Origin: Ignavibacteria bacterium
GTDB taxonomy: Bacteria > Bacteroidota > Ignavibacteria > Kapaibacteriales > UBA2268
Length of the DNA: 64,000 nucleotides
Reading direction: 5' to 3'
Assembly: GCA_016844745.1 (NCBI GenBank)
Contig: JAERMQ010000002.1
Span: forward strand, 62,001-126,000
The position numbers and the translations under genes are program-made. Shown in pieces: positions 9,295 through 18,903 of the stretch (positions are counted from its first letter, which is position 1; every line of letters starts with the position of its first letter). The notes under the pieces are model-generated. The model saw only the letters and a list, made by a program, of their open reading frames with translations. It was not told where the DNA came from and ran no database searches.

Positions 9295-10223
9295 TGAATG
9301 AACACCTTGAAAAAATAGAATTGCCCAAGGATTTCACAAGAGAAATATCGAATTTTCTTCATTATCTTGAATTGGAAAAAGGACTTTCGCAAAATACTAA
9401 AATCTCATATAAACAAGATTTAATGCGCTATGCGGAGTTTCTTAATTCCTTAAATATACTTAAATTTTCTTTATCATCACAATCCGATATAAGTGAATTT
9501 TTATCATTACTTTCTAAATTAGGTTTGTCGACTTCGAGCCGGACCCGTTATTTATCCTCTATCCGGAATTTTCATAAATTTCTTCTATCTACTGGAAAAT
9601 CAAACAGGGACCCTTCTGAAGCCGTGGATTTACCTAAGCCATCAAGAAAATTACCTGATACTTTGTCAATAGAGGAAATAAATAAAATCATTGAACAGCC
9701 GGATATTTCCAAACCTTCCGGAGTACGGGATAGAGCTATCCTTGAAACACTATATGCGTGCGGACTCCGGGTATCCGAACTCACCGGTTTGAAGCAGCGG
9801 GATTTGTTATTCGATGCTGAAATAATCAGGGTTTTTGGAAAAGGGAGCAAGGAGAGGATTGTACCAATCGGTCATTCGGCAATGGATTGGCTCAGAAATT
9901 ATATTGTCTCGGTTCGCCACATTTTCGCAAAAGGGACGGTTAGTGAAGATGCTTTATTCCTGAGCCAAAAGGGTAAGCAGCTAACCCGCATGGCAATCTG
10001 GAAATTCGTAGATGCTTATTCACGAATGGCAAATCCCAATAGAAAGATACATCCTCATATATTCAGGCATTCCTTTGCAACGCATTTGCTGGAAGGAGGC
10101 GCTGACTTGCGGGCAGTTCAGGAAATGTTAGGACATTCGGATATTTCGACAACGCAGATATATACTCATATCGACCGTGATTACATCAAGGAAGTTCATC
10201 GCACATTCCATCCGAGAGCATGA
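9294..10223 (+). CDS. xerD: Site-specific tyrosine recombinase XerD/XerC
   Basis: The 309-residue enzyme resolves chromosome dimers at dif during division. The N-terminal SAM-like core-binding domain (about 15-105) precedes the catalytic domain. The catalytic set is complete: Arg159 (CGLRVSEL), Lys183 or Lys186 (GKGSKER), His255 and Arg258 (HIFRHSFATHLL), His281 (LGHSDISTT) and Tyr290 (QIYTHID). XerC and XerD are hard to tell apart by eye; the C-terminus favours XerD. It sits in a housekeeping run with no phage or integron genes, so it is probably not a mobile-element integrase. Confidence 0.9.
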   Translation: MNEHLEKIELPKDFTREISNFLHYLELEKGLSQNTKISYKQDLMRYAEFLNSLNILKFSLSSQSDISEFLSLLSKLGLSTSSRTRYLSSIRNFHKFLLSTGKSNRDPSEAVDLPKPSRKLPDTLSIEEINKIIEQPDISKPSGVRDRAILETLYACGLRVSELTGLKQRDLLFDAEIIRVFGKGSKERIVPIGHSAMDWLRNYIVSVRHIFAKGTVSEDALFLSQKGKQLTRMAIWKFVDAYSRMANPNRKIHPHIFRHSFATHLLEGGADLRAVQEMLGHSDISTTQIYTHIDRDYIKEVHRTFHPRA

Positions 10224-10224
10224 T

Positions 10225-11733
10225 ATGAAATGGAATAAACCAGGGAAAATAATTTTTACTTCTTCCTTTTGTTTTGGTGTTATAATTGCGTTAGTTCTTT
10301 TTCTCATTGACCCAAATATATTTACTTACTTTGGCGATGCAACCTCAAGATTAGTTCAGTCAAGATATTTCGGAACTTCAGAAAAATTTTGGGGAGAGGT
10401 TCATCAGCTTACATGGCTACCATTGCCGTATATATTAATATTTCCGTTTACACAAATTGATATTCTATTATTCACAGGATTAGCTGGTAGCATTATAGGA
10501 CTGACCTGCCACAGTCTATCGAGTGTTTATATATATAAATCAACTTCCGGATTGAGTTTCAAAAAGTCAACAAGTGTTACCATTACGCTTCTATTTGCAC
10601 TTAATCCTGCGCTGCTATATATCAGTATGACTGCAATGTCCGAAGCGCCTGCAATTTTATTTTTAATATTGACGATTTTCAATTTTAATCAATACCTGTT
10701 ATATAGAAACAAAAGCCAATTAATGTTTATATCTATCTTCGCAATGCTTGGTTCATTATGCCGCTATGAGCTTTGGGTGCTGGCAGTTATTTTTTCATTA
10801 TTCAATTTATTCGTATCCAATGACAAAATTTTTAAACGAACTTTAGTATCATTCTTAGCTATATCAGGTATATTCGCCTGGCTTATATGGAACCAATGCA
10901 TTTTCAGTGATTATCTATATTTTCTACATGCCGATTATTACTCATCAGGTTGGCAGGCTATTTACCAGCCTTCCGGCTCACTCGTCAAGTACGATTTAAT
11001 TGCATCAGTCAAATTGTTTTATATAGCCATTGTTTCAAATAATGGTATTTTCTTAATATTGATTTCAATTGCCGGATTATTTTTTTTTAGAAAATGTAAT
11101 TTTTATTTTCTTTTATTTCTATTAATACTACCTCTAACTATTTTCCTATTGATGTTTTCAGGTAAAGCTGAAGTATCTTTTTACGGGATGAATTTCAGGT
11201 ATTTTTTACTTTCATTCCCGGCAATTTTAATCTTTGCAGGTTTGGCTATTGATGCGGCGTTCCGAACAAAATTTCATATACCTGTATTAGTAATTGTTTG
11301 TTTGTTATTTTTCGACAATTATATTTATTTCCTTGTTAAACCCGTACCAAGAGTGACTTCATTCCATGAAGCTTCAGCAAGCTATTTCAGTACAAGATAT
11401 AATAGTTCTATGGAGATTTGCTCAGCTTTGAAAGGAATTGTAACTAAGGAAAATATTCTGTTTCTCACACCATCGGGAGTTGCTCATCGTTTAATATTAA
11501 TTTCAAAAATTCAACCGGAGCGAAGCGAAATAGGCAATATTCATAATTCCAAATATCAGGATATATCTTTTATCAAAAAATTTGATATATTAATTATTTT
11601 TAAAAAGAGCTTAAGTGACGGTAGTTTTTTTTCATCCGGAAAAGATGTGTATTTATCAGCCATGAAAAACAGTTTTGAAGAAGTATTAAACAACGAACAT
11701 TATCTTCTTTTGAAAAAGAAAGCAGAAAAATGA
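10225..11733 (+). CDS. Multipass membrane protein, GT-C glycosyltransferase-like
   Basis: The protein has about 500 residues and ten or more hydrophobic helices. The layout recalls GT-C (ArnT/PMT-like) lipid-linked-sugar glycosyltransferases: an acidic residue early in the first extracytoplasmic loop (YFGDATSRL), a helix-rich middle (ALNPALLYISMTAMSEAPA, then SLCRYELWVL) and a soluble C-terminus. No specific family was recognised, so the substrate is unknown. The ATG at 10225 was chosen because it lies one base after the xerD stop; the longer frame from 10177 would overlap xerD. The TGA stop overlaps the start of hpnC. Confidence 0.7.
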   Translation: MKWNKPGKIIFTSSFCFGVIIALVLFLIDPNIFTYFGDATSRLVQSRYFGTSEKFWGEVHQLTWLPLPYILIFPFTQIDILLFTGLAGSIIGLTCHSLSSVYIYKSTSGLSFKKSTSVTITLLFALNPALLYISMTAMSEAPAILFLILTIFNFNQYLLYRNKSQLMFISIFAMLGSLCRYELWVLAVIFSLFNLFVSNDKIFKRTLVSFLAISGIFAWLIWNQCIFSDYLYFLHADYYSSGWQAIYQPSGSLVKYDLIASVKLFYIAIVSNNGIFLILISIAGLFFFRKCNFYFLLFLLILPLTIFLLMFSGKAEVSFYGMNFRYFLLSFPAILIFAGLAIDAAFRTKFHIPVLVIVCLLFFDNYIYFLVKPVPRVTSFHEASASYFSTRYNSSMEICSALKGIVTKENILFLTPSGVAHRLILISKIQPERSEIGNIHNSKYQDISFIKKFDILIIFKKSLSDGSFFSSGKDVYLSAMKNSFEEVLNNEHYLLLKKKAEK

Positions 11734-12641
11734 AATTCAATGCTGAGGAATTATTCGACCTTACAACAGATAGTCCGCAATTCTTCAAGGTTACAGGCTT
11801 GGATGAATCTTATGCTTTCTGTAGAAAAGTTGCATTTTCCCATTATGAAAACTTCCCTGTCGCTTCGATTCTACTGCCTAAGCAACAAAGAGATTACATA
11901 GCTGCAATTTATACTTTTGCCCGTATTGCAGACGATATTGCCGATGAATTAACAGAAATCCCGATTGAAAGAAGATTAGATGCCCTCGCACGAATGGAAG
12001 CCCTTTTACGAATAAAAACACATAATCCTGTTTTTATGGCTATTGCGGCAACTATGGCTGCATTTTCAATTCCATCACTACCTTTTCAAAAACTGTTAGA
12101 AGCATTCCGAAGAGATGTAGGTTTTGTCCAACCTGAAAATTTCGATTCAATTAAAAATTATTGCGAGCATTCAGCCAATCCCGTTGGAGAGCTTGTACTG
12201 CGGATTTTCGGATTGTATTCGGCAGAAACTGCTCCTTTGTCGGATGCAATTTGTACCGGGTTGCAATTAGTAAATTTCTGGCAGGATTTAACTGTTGATT
12301 TGAAAAAAGAACGGTGCTATATACCCAAAGATTATTTGATAAAATATGAACTTTCAAAAGAAAATTTGCAGGATGAAAAAAAAAGCATTAAATTGGAGTT
12401 ATGTTTAAGTGAATTATATGACTTAACGGAATCTTTTTTTACTCTTGGAAGAGGACTCATTCCGCTGCTGAAGCATTTTAAATTAAAACTTGAAATCGCA
12501 GCTACAATAGCAGGAGGCTCATTCGTCTTAGATAAGGTCAGGATGCTGGGAACGGATATTTTGAACAAAAGACCTGCAATTTCAGGTAAAATAGATGTGT
12601 TACGAGTGATTTTTCGAACCATAACTAGGGAATTAATTTAA
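11730..12641 (+). CDS. hpnC: Squalene/phytoene synthase family protein HpnC (hydroxysqualene synthase)
   Basis: In hopanoid producers HpnC converts presqualene diphosphate to hydroxysqualene. The 303-residue all-helical protein has the two Asp-rich motifs of the family: ARIADDIADE in the first half, and NFWQDLTVDLKKERCYIP further on. FPVASILLPKQQR near the N-terminus is HpnC-like. It is followed 7 bp later by hpnD, the usual pair. HpnE, the FAD reductase that finishes squalene synthesis, was not seen in this window. Confidence 0.85.
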   Translation: MKFNAEELFDLTTDSPQFFKVTGLDESYAFCRKVAFSHYENFPVASILLPKQQRDYIAAIYTFARIADDIADELTEIPIERRLDALARMEALLRIKTHNPVFMAIAATMAAFSIPSLPFQKLLEAFRRDVGFVQPENFDSIKNYCEHSANPVGELVLRIFGLYSAETAPLSDAICTGLQLVNFWQDLTVDLKKERCYIPKDYLIKYELSKENLQDEKKSIKLELCLSELYDLTESFFTLGRGLIPLLKHFKLKLEIAATIAGGSFVLDKVRMLGTDILNKRPAISGKIDVLRVIFRTITRELI

Positions 12642-12648
12642 TATTACG

Positions 12649-13554
12649 ATGGAAGTTATTTCATATACGGATTTGGCAGCACACGAAAGGGTAGAGGCAC
12701 GGAAACCGGAGCGCTCGAACTTTTACTACTCTTTTTCTTTTCTACCAAGAGAAGAGCGTAATGCAATCAATTCCATTCATGCCTTTTGCAGCTACATCGA
12801 TGATATAGTCGATTTGGATGCCAATCCCGAAGACAAGCATAAACAGATTAAATTGGATAGACTTTCATGGTGGGAGCGCGAAATTGATAAAATTTATTCC
12901 GATAATGTTTCAGGTCCTTTAATAACTCCATTAGTAGCTGTTATAAAGCGTTTCGGTATTCCCAAACAATATTTCCTTACATTAATTAACGGCTGTCGAC
13001 GTGATTTGATACAATTCCGTTACTCCACTTTTGAAGAATTAAAGGAATATTGTTATTCGGTTGCTTCGATTGTGGGTTTAATCAGCATCGAAATATTCGG
13101 TTATAAATACGAGGAAACCAAGAACTACGCTACATATTTAGGATATGCTTTGCAACTTACCAATATTCTACGCGATATAAAATTCGATAAGGATAGAGGA
13201 TATATCTACCTTCCTAAAGAGGATATGGACAAATTCGGATATTCTGAGGAAGACGTTATTGGTGAAGTTTACGATGAGCGATTTGTTGAATTGATGAGGT
13301 TCGAGGTAAACCGTGTTCGTGAATTCTATCACAAAGCCAGGACATATCTGCATCCCGACGAACGCGTCACGGTATTTGCAGCCGAAATCATGGATGCCAT
13401 TTATTATCGATTACTTGAAAAAATCGAATTAGAGGATTTCAATGTTTACAAGGAGAAAATCCGGGTTGCCAATTCGCATAAATTTTTGATAGCAATCAAG
13501 CACTGGCTTTCGATTCGAATGTTCGTAAAAAGAATTAAAGTGAGAAATGAATAA
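12649..13554 (+). CDS. hpnD: Presqualene diphosphate synthase HpnD
   Basis: HpnD joins two farnesyl diphosphates to presqualene diphosphate. The 301-residue protein carries both substrate-binding Asp motifs: HAFCSYIDDIVD and LQLTNILRDIKFDKDRG (the family 'NILRD...D.RGR.YLP'). YSFSFLPREERNAI is the conserved N-terminal element. It directly follows hpnC. A phytoene synthase role is possible in principle, but the paired paralogues favour squalene or hopanoid synthesis. Confidence 0.87.
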   Translation: MEVISYTDLAAHERVEARKPERSNFYYSFSFLPREERNAINSIHAFCSYIDDIVDLDANPEDKHKQIKLDRLSWWEREIDKIYSDNVSGPLITPLVAVIKRFGIPKQYFLTLINGCRRDLIQFRYSTFEELKEYCYSVASIVGLISIEIFGYKYEETKNYATYLGYALQLTNILRDIKFDKDRGYIYLPKEDMDKFGYSEEDVIGEVYDERFVELMRFEVNRVREFYHKARTYLHPDERVTVFAAEIMDAIYYRLLEKIELEDFNVYKEKIRVANSHKFLIAIKHWLSIRMFVKRIKVRNE

Positions 13555-13673
13555 AATAATTAAATATTTTTCATATATAGCCGATTAATTATGAAAAATA
13601 ATTCATTTTGTTAAAATTATTTTTTAAAATTGATAATAAATGAAAAAAAAAAGGTTTTAAATCGGAGGAAAAT

Positions 13674-13901
13674 ATGAATTTTGGTCAGGATAAAAGACGA
13701 GACAGTAACAGGGTTAATAACCGCCCAGGTTATTTCAAATTGGATGTTGATAAGCAAATAAAGTTAGAACATATTGTTTCCACCAGTACAACAAACCAAA
13801 TCAATAAAGTATTAAAAGAATGGATTGACGAAAAGGAAGTGAATAAAATAAATAATCTTAAAGCCCTAATAGAGGAATATAGAAAAAAAGCTAAGAGTTA
13901 G
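13674..13901 (+). CDS. Small charged hypothetical protein
   Basis: This 75-residue protein is rich in Lys, Asp, Glu and Asn. It has a predicted C-terminal helix (IDEKEVNKINNLKALIEEYR) and no signal peptide or membrane segment. The gene is supported by a strong Shine-Dalgarno site (GGAGG about 5 nt before the ATG), which many genes in this window lack. The family was not recognised. Confidence 0.6.
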   Translation: MNFGQDKRRDSNRVNNRPGYFKLDVDKQIKLEHIVSTSTTNQINKVLKEWIDEKEVNKINNLKALIEEYRKKAKS

Positions 13902-14075
13902 ATCAGTTCATAAAGTTCATAAAGAAGAAAAGCAGCAACTACCTAATAAAAAGAAAAATTTGAATTCAATAGGAATCATTGATGGTAAAAAAAAACTTTT
14001 CGAAGGGTTTGTTTATGGATAATTTATCGTTTACCATTGAAAATTGAGACCGCGCGCCATCAACTTCATTGATAC

Positions 14076-14099
14076 TCATCCGAATAGATGATTTTTTTT
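14076..14099 (+). terminator. Weak intrinsic terminator candidate
   Basis: TCATC and GATGA form a 5-bp stem around a 6-nt loop, followed by eight T residues. It lies between the small gene ending at 13901 (+) and the convergent protease gene ending at 14127 (-). The stem is short, so support is modest. Confidence 0.35.
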
Positions 14100-14126
14100 G
14101 ACAAAGCCACACACAAAAAACGATTA

Positions 14127-15212
14127 TCAAATTAAATAAATCCCATTAAAAGAGAAGCAAAATACGAGTATAATAATAGCGAGCCATCCGAGTAACTTCC
14201 TTTTTGAGCTAAGTTGCTCAGAATCTTCGATAGGAGGATGGTCAAGTTTGATAATGAATTTTCCAATACCAGCCCAAATCAGCCATCCTACCCATCCATC
14301 GAACCAAATACTAAAATGAATTTTAAGCCAGGTAATAATTGGCATAAGGTTATTTTGCAAGAATATATAAGGTTTGAAAGCATAATCGATCTGGAATTGC
14401 CGGAATAAAATTTCAAGTATTCCTCCGAACCCAATAAAGATGATAAACCATAAAAAAATTCTTGCTATCCGCTTTTGATTATTGCCGAACATTGCATAAA
14501 CAATATGACCGCCATCTAACTGCCCGAATGGAAGCAAATTCAGCATAGTTACAAACATTCCAAACCACCCGACACATAAAAACGGATAATGATAAATCTC
14601 ATTCATAGGAGGGACAAATCCGCCGAAATTAGCCGCAACCTTTGCAAGCATTGAATATAATAAGGTATCTCCGAAAAATATCCCGAATGGTGGGATCTTG
14701 CCCTTGAAGTTAATGATATACTCAGGATGAATAGAGTAAATATAATCAATCGTGGGTAGTGTTGCAAGTCCGTAAATAATAAATCCAAGGCAAACAATAA
14801 ATCCTGCTAATGGACCAGCTACGCCAATATCAAAAAGGGCTTTCCGTGATAGAATCGGAGTTCGTGTACGTATGACAGCCCCGAAAGTGCCGAAATTAGG
14901 TGTCACCGGAATAGGCATAGGAATGTAGTAGGGAAGAGTAGCATCTACTTTATGCCGGCGGGCTGCGAAATAATGACCGAATTCATGAGCAGAAAGGAAC
15001 AGCATGATTAAAATGGAGTAGGTCAAACCGTAATGCCAGTTGAGTGCTTCAGTGAAATCCTTGTTCATCCAGGCAGATCCATAAATGGTCGTTGTAAGAA
15101 AGGTAGAACAAAATAGAATGAGAGGAACCTTCCATTTAATTTTACCAAATGTAGGTTTTGGTTGAAATTGTTGGCTTAAAGATAGAGTATCTAAATTATT
15201 TTCATCCTGCAT
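14127..15212 (-). CDS. Site-2 protease family (M50) membrane metalloprotease
   Basis: This 361-residue integral membrane protein has about six or more hydrophobic segments. The zinc-binding HEFGH motif is at residues 76-80 within a transmembrane helix (LFLSAHEFGHYFAARRH), and the second motif LDGGHI is further downstream in LLPFGQLDGGHIVYAM. Both are hallmarks of S2P-like intramembrane metalloproteases. No PDZ domain is evident, so it differs from RseP. The substrate is unknown; roles in regulated proteolysis are typical for the family. The 136-aa membrane protein gene upstream on the same strand lies 9 bp away. Confidence 0.87.
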   Translation of the reverse strand: MQDENNLDTLSLSQQFQPKPTFGKIKWKVPLILFCSTFLTTTIYGSAWMNKDFTEALNWHYGLTYSILIMLFLSAHEFGHYFAARRHKVDATLPYYIPMPIPVTPNFGTFGAVIRTRTPILSRKALFDIGVAGPLAGFIVCLGFIIYGLATLPTIDYIYSIHPEYIINFKGKIPPFGIFFGDTLLYSMLAKVAANFGGFVPPMNEIYHYPFLCVGWFGMFVTMLNLLPFGQLDGGHIVYAMFGNNQKRIARIFLWFIIFIGFGGILEILFRQFQIDYAFKPYIFLQNNLMPIITWLKIHFSIWFDGWVGWLIWAGIGKFIIKLDHPPIEDSEQLSSKRKLLGWLAIIILVFCFSFNGIYLI

Positions 15213-15221
15213 TATTTTGCT

Positions 15222-15632
15222 CTATTTCTTTTTCTTATTTATTGATTTATCAAAATATACAATATTTGCATTATTGTCCATAGTTAATTTACCGTTGAAT
15301 TTTTTTATTTTAAGACCAAGGAAAACCTTGACTCTTGAGAGTTCCAAGCCGGATTTCATAGCAAAGGCTGCTATTGGTATTCTTAGGGAATTATACCTCA
15401 ACATATCAATAAATATCTTATTTAATCTCTTTTTCGAAGGTCTTCTCTTACTTTGGGTGGCAGAATGAATAAAGATAATACCTGCAACCATACAACCAAA
15501 AAACATATAGGTCAAACCATCCGGAACATTTTGCAATAATTTAGGTAATGATTTGATGGATACTCGAATTGCAAAGAAGATACTTCCAAAGAAAATCCAA
15601 ATCATTCCTGTAATTAAAATAATTAAGTACAT
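15222..15632 (-). CDS. Small membrane protein of unknown function
   Basis: This 136-residue protein has two hydrophobic segments, about 1-23 and 40-60, followed by a basic cytosolic region (SKRRPSKKRLNK) and a Lys-rich C-terminus (SINKKKK). The family was not recognised. It lies 9 bp upstream of the site-2 protease gene on the same strand, so co-transcription is likely; whether it is a substrate or partner of that protease is unknown. Confidence 0.6.
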   Translation of the reverse strand: MYLIILITGMIWIFFGSIFFAIRVSIKSLPKLLQNVPDGLTYMFFGCMVAGIIFIHSATQSKRRPSKKRLNKIFIDMLRYNSLRIPIAAFAMKSGLELSRVKVFLGLKIKKFNGKLTMDNNANIVYFDKSINKKKK

Positions 15633-15773
15633 TATTTATTTAAATATTTCATGATAAATCAACATTCTATAAGACTTTATTTCAAGTTATTGGTTACCCG
15701 GTTATTTTCGAAAAAACGACAGATTAAAATGGTAAACAAAACTCTTAATTCATAACTAATAACTCATAATTAA

Positions 15774-17666
15774 TTATGTTCTTTTAAATTGCTTATCAAA
15801 ATCCGCAAGTGGTTGCTCGAGTGCTACAGGTCTGCCGTGTGGGCAAACATAAGGCATAGAACAATTAAATAATTGTTCAAAAAGCGAAACCATTTCTTCT
15901 TTTGTAAGTTTATCCCCGGTCTTTATTGCAGCCTTGCAGGAATAAGATGCAGCCAAGCTATCACGATTATCGGAAATACGGATTTTCTTTTCTTCCTCGA
16001 ATTGCGTCAAAATCTCTAAGAGAGCATTTTCTTCCGAGCCGCTTTTAACATCCTGTGGCACTGTTCGCAGTTCAATATCAGTCTCACCTATAATAGTAAA
16101 AGTAAAACCTAATGCAAATAAATCATTTTCAAGGATTTTCAGAATTGAAAGTTCGGGACTTGAAAACTTCAATCTGATTGGAAAAAGCAAATTCTGTGCA
16201 TAGGCAAATTCACGGTTCATGGCTTTCAGAGCCCGCTCATAAAGAACCCGTTCGTGTGCGGCATGCTGGTCAATTATTAATAATCCCAAGTCTGTTTGAG
16301 CAAAAATATATTTATTATGGAGTTGCCAGATACTTGTATCACTATTAACAGGGCTTGAAGTAAAATCATGGGAACGACTATCGCTAACATTTTCATTCTT
16401 TCCGAAAAGCGCATCGAAAGCAGATACTTCAGGAATTTTCTCCTGAAATGGTTGCTGTTGTGTCGATTTCCAATTTCCTGATTGATGTTGATAATTAAAA
16501 TTTGAAGAATAATTTTGTTGACTACGCTTTGGAAAATCAAGAATTTCTCCGGTAGTTTTGTCAACAATGATTTTATCAGAATCCTTTATGCCCGGAGGAT
16601 GACTTTCGAAAGGTTGTCGCTGCAGATGTTCCGAAAGCTTGATTGACGGCATAAGATTATTTCGGCTGAGCGCTTCTGCTACGGCTTTGTTTATTGAACT
16701 GAAAACGAAGCGTTCGTCGTCAAATTTAACTTCATGCTTTTGGGGATGTACGTTAACATCTATATGTTCCGGATTGATTTCAAGAAAAATTACGAATACC
16801 GGCTGATAATTTTTTTCCAAAAGATGCTCGAACGCTGAAAAAACGGAATATGCAAGTGAACGGCTTTGTATTGACCGTCCGTTCAGAAAAAAGTACTGAC
16901 CTGTGCGTGATTGCTTAGCTAAATGAGGCTTGCCTATATAGCCGCGAATTTTAATAAAATCCGTGTCATATCCAACTTCCATAAGAGATAACGCAACCTT
17001 TTCACCAAGTGTATTACTGATGCGTGTAATAAGAGGTTCAGGCTTTAAATTGAAGATAAGTGAGTTGCCATCGTAATAAGTAAAACTTTTATCAGAAAAT
17101 GATAGGGCAAATTTAAGCATAGTCTCTGATATATGTCGGAATTCGGTTAGATTGGAATGTAAAAACTTTCGGCGTGCCGGAACGTTATAAAAAAGATTTT
17201 TAACGAATACCTGAGTGCCTTTTTCTGTTGCAAAAGGTTCGATTTCAATTTCATTTAATGGTTCGGACATTAAACGCCATCCTACCTGTTCATCATTGCG
17301 CCGGGTACGAATTTCAAGTTGGGAAATGGCTGTTATGGATGCGAGAGCTTCACCCCGGAAGCCGAGAGTCATTATTTTTTCCAAATCTTCTGAAGTGTAA
17401 ATTTTACTTGTAGCATGACGTTTGACTGAGAGTTCCAAATCCGGCTTTGACATACCATCCCCATTGTCGACAATATGAATCAGGGATTTACCGGCATCCC
17501 GTACAACAACTGCAACTGAATCGGCGCCAGCGTCGATAGAATTTTCAACTAACTCTTTAACGACGGATTCAGGTCTCTGTACTACTTCACCAGCCGCAAT
17601 CTGATTAGCTATGAAATCGGGAAGAATATTAATTATGGATGTCGGCAGGATATATTTTTGATTCAT
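15774..17666 (-). CDS. mutL: DNA mismatch repair protein MutL
   Basis: MutL couples MutS mismatch recognition to downstream repair. The 630-residue protein has the N-terminal GHKL ATPase domain, with IAAGEVVQRPESVVKEL, the DNGDGM ATP-lid motif and TLGFRGEAL. A variable Gln/Ser/His-rich linker occupies about 340-440. The C-terminal dimerisation domain carries the DQHAAHERVLYE endonuclease motif together with ACKAAIK and CPHGRP. The endonuclease motif implies the nicking type of MutL, as in bacteria without MutH. Confidence 0.95.
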   Translation of the reverse strand: MNQKYILPTSIINILPDFIANQIAAGEVVQRPESVVKELVENSIDAGADSVAVVVRDAGKSLIHIVDNGDGMSKPDLELSVKRHATSKIYTSEDLEKIMTLGFRGEALASITAISQLEIRTRRNDEQVGWRLMSEPLNEIEIEPFATEKGTQVFVKNLFYNVPARRKFLHSNLTEFRHISETMLKFALSFSDKSFTYYDGNSLIFNLKPEPLITRISNTLGEKVALSLMEVGYDTDFIKIRGYIGKPHLAKQSRTGQYFFLNGRSIQSRSLAYSVFSAFEHLLEKNYQPVFVIFLEINPEHIDVNVHPQKHEVKFDDERFVFSSINKAVAEALSRNNLMPSIKLSEHLQRQPFESHPPGIKDSDKIIVDKTTGEILDFPKRSQQNYSSNFNYQHQSGNWKSTQQQPFQEKIPEVSAFDALFGKNENVSDSRSHDFTSSPVNSDTSIWQLHNKYIFAQTDLGLLIIDQHAAHERVLYERALKAMNREFAYAQNLLFPIRLKFSSPELSILKILENDLFALGFTFTIIGETDIELRTVPQDVKSGSEENALLEILTQFEEEKKIRISDNRDSLAASYSCKAAIKTGDKLTKEEMVSLFEQLFNCSMPYVCPHGRPVALEQPLADFDKQFKRT

Positions 17667-17688
17667 ATATTGTAAACAATTAAAATTA

Positions 17689-18732
17689 TCAGAGCCATTT
17701 CTTTTTCTTAAAATAAAAAAGCATCATACTACCAATTAAGGTCATAATAAATAAAATAATGAAATATCCAATACGCCACTCTAACTCAGGCATAAACCTG
17801 AAATTCATTCCGTAAACTCCGGCTATAAATGTCAGTGGGATGAAGATAGTTGAAATAATTGTCAGGAGTTTCATTATTTCATTAAGTTTGATACTTGCCT
17901 GGGATAAATAAATATCAAGTATGGAAGATGCTATTTCACGCATGGCTTCTAAGTTCTCAACAACGTGGACAGTGTGCTCGCTCAAATCTTTATAATATAT
18001 ATTTGCCTTATCTTTAATCCATTCCGAATCTTCGTTATTAAGCTTGGTTGTTATCTCGCGAAGGGGCCAAACCAATCTATGAGCATTGATTAGTAATCTT
18101 CTTAATTTATGAATTCTGTCCAATGTATTTTTCTTTTGATTATCGGTAATTTCCTCTTCGAGTAATTCAACTGTATCATTTATCCGGTCTATAGTTTCAA
18201 AGTAATTGTCCACAATAAAATCGAGAAGAAGGTACAATATATAATCGGGACCAATCTCATTAATTTTTTTATTACTATTGAATTTTGGTTTGACGGCATC
18301 AAATATATTTATATCGCAATCGGTGAATGATATAAGAAAATTTTTTTTTAGGATAAAACTGATATGTTTCGATGATAAATCCAGAGCATCAGTTGATAGA
18401 ACTATGGATTTAATGGTAACAAAAATATATTCATCATAGAAAACGATAGTAGGACGAGATGATTCATTGCATATATCCTTAATATCGACCGAGTGTATGC
18501 CGAATTGGGAAGATAGTTGTTTTATAATCTCATTATTCGAATGATAAGCGATAGAAAGCCATTGAACTGACAAGTCACTACTCAAATCGGGAATGGAATC
18601 TATTGAACTGTATTCCTCTTCAATAAAACCACCATTTATAAATTTAGTTAATTTTATTTCCACACAATCCTTAATTCCCTCCTGGGAGAGAATAAAAGTG
18701 TGAAAGGTATCTTCATTTGATTCAGGATTCAT
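17689..18732 (-). CDS. corA: CorA-type magnesium/cobalt transporter
   Basis: CorA is a homopentameric inner-membrane Mg2+/Co2+ channel. The 347-residue protein has a long soluble N-terminal domain with extended helices (about 150-280). Two C-terminal transmembrane helices follow; the first ends with the family signature YGMNF, and the second ends in a basic FKKKKWL tail. Length and motif placement are normal. Its start lies 22 bp upstream of the mutL start on the same strand. Confidence 0.92.
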   Translation of the reverse strand: MNPESNEDTFHTFILSQEGIKDCVEIKLTKFINGGFIEEEYSSIDSIPDLSSDLSVQWLSIAYHSNNEIIKQLSSQFGIHSVDIKDICNESSRPTIVFYDEYIFVTIKSIVLSTDALDLSSKHISFILKKNFLISFTDCDINIFDAVKPKFNSNKKINEIGPDYILYLLLDFIVDNYFETIDRINDTVELLEEEITDNQKKNTLDRIHKLRRLLINAHRLVWPLREITTKLNNEDSEWIKDKANIYYKDLSEHTVHVVENLEAMREIASSILDIYLSQASIKLNEIMKLLTIISTIFIPLTFIAGVYGMNFRFMPELEWRIGYFIILFIMTLIGSMMLFYFKKKKWL

Positions 18733-18782
18733 ATAAAAGAATAATTATTAGATTATTAATTATGAGTATTTAAATGAATTAT

Positions 18783-18896
18783 AGGTGGTTTTAAAAACTG
18801 AAGATACTGTCATTCCTTCGAACTTAGGAATCCCCCTACTGAAGTGGTTCGGGAGATTCCTTAAATAGTATGAATGATAGTATTAAAACTACCCGT
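18783..18896. repeat. Imperfect long inverted repeat (GTCATTC family, MITE-like)
   Basis: GGTGGTTTTA...ATACTGTCATTC on the left pairs with GAATGATAGTAT...TAAAACTACC on the right, with inner TAGGAATC and GATTCCTTA arms. The arms have scattered mismatches. It lies in the gap between corA and the FKBP gene and shares the GTCATTC end motif with the hairpins at 22467 and 45729. It may also act as a transcript-end hairpin. Confidence 0.6.
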
Positions 18897-18903
18897 ATTT
18901 CAA

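Noticed and set aside
9294-10223. Mobile-element integrase
   Set aside because: Length and motifs fit housekeeping XerD; no att sites, transposases or phage genes are near.
15217-15468. Plus-strand frame opposite the small membrane protein
   Set aside because: It is antisense to the 136-aa gene, without a start signal or recognisable domain; similar shadow frames across the window were also left out.
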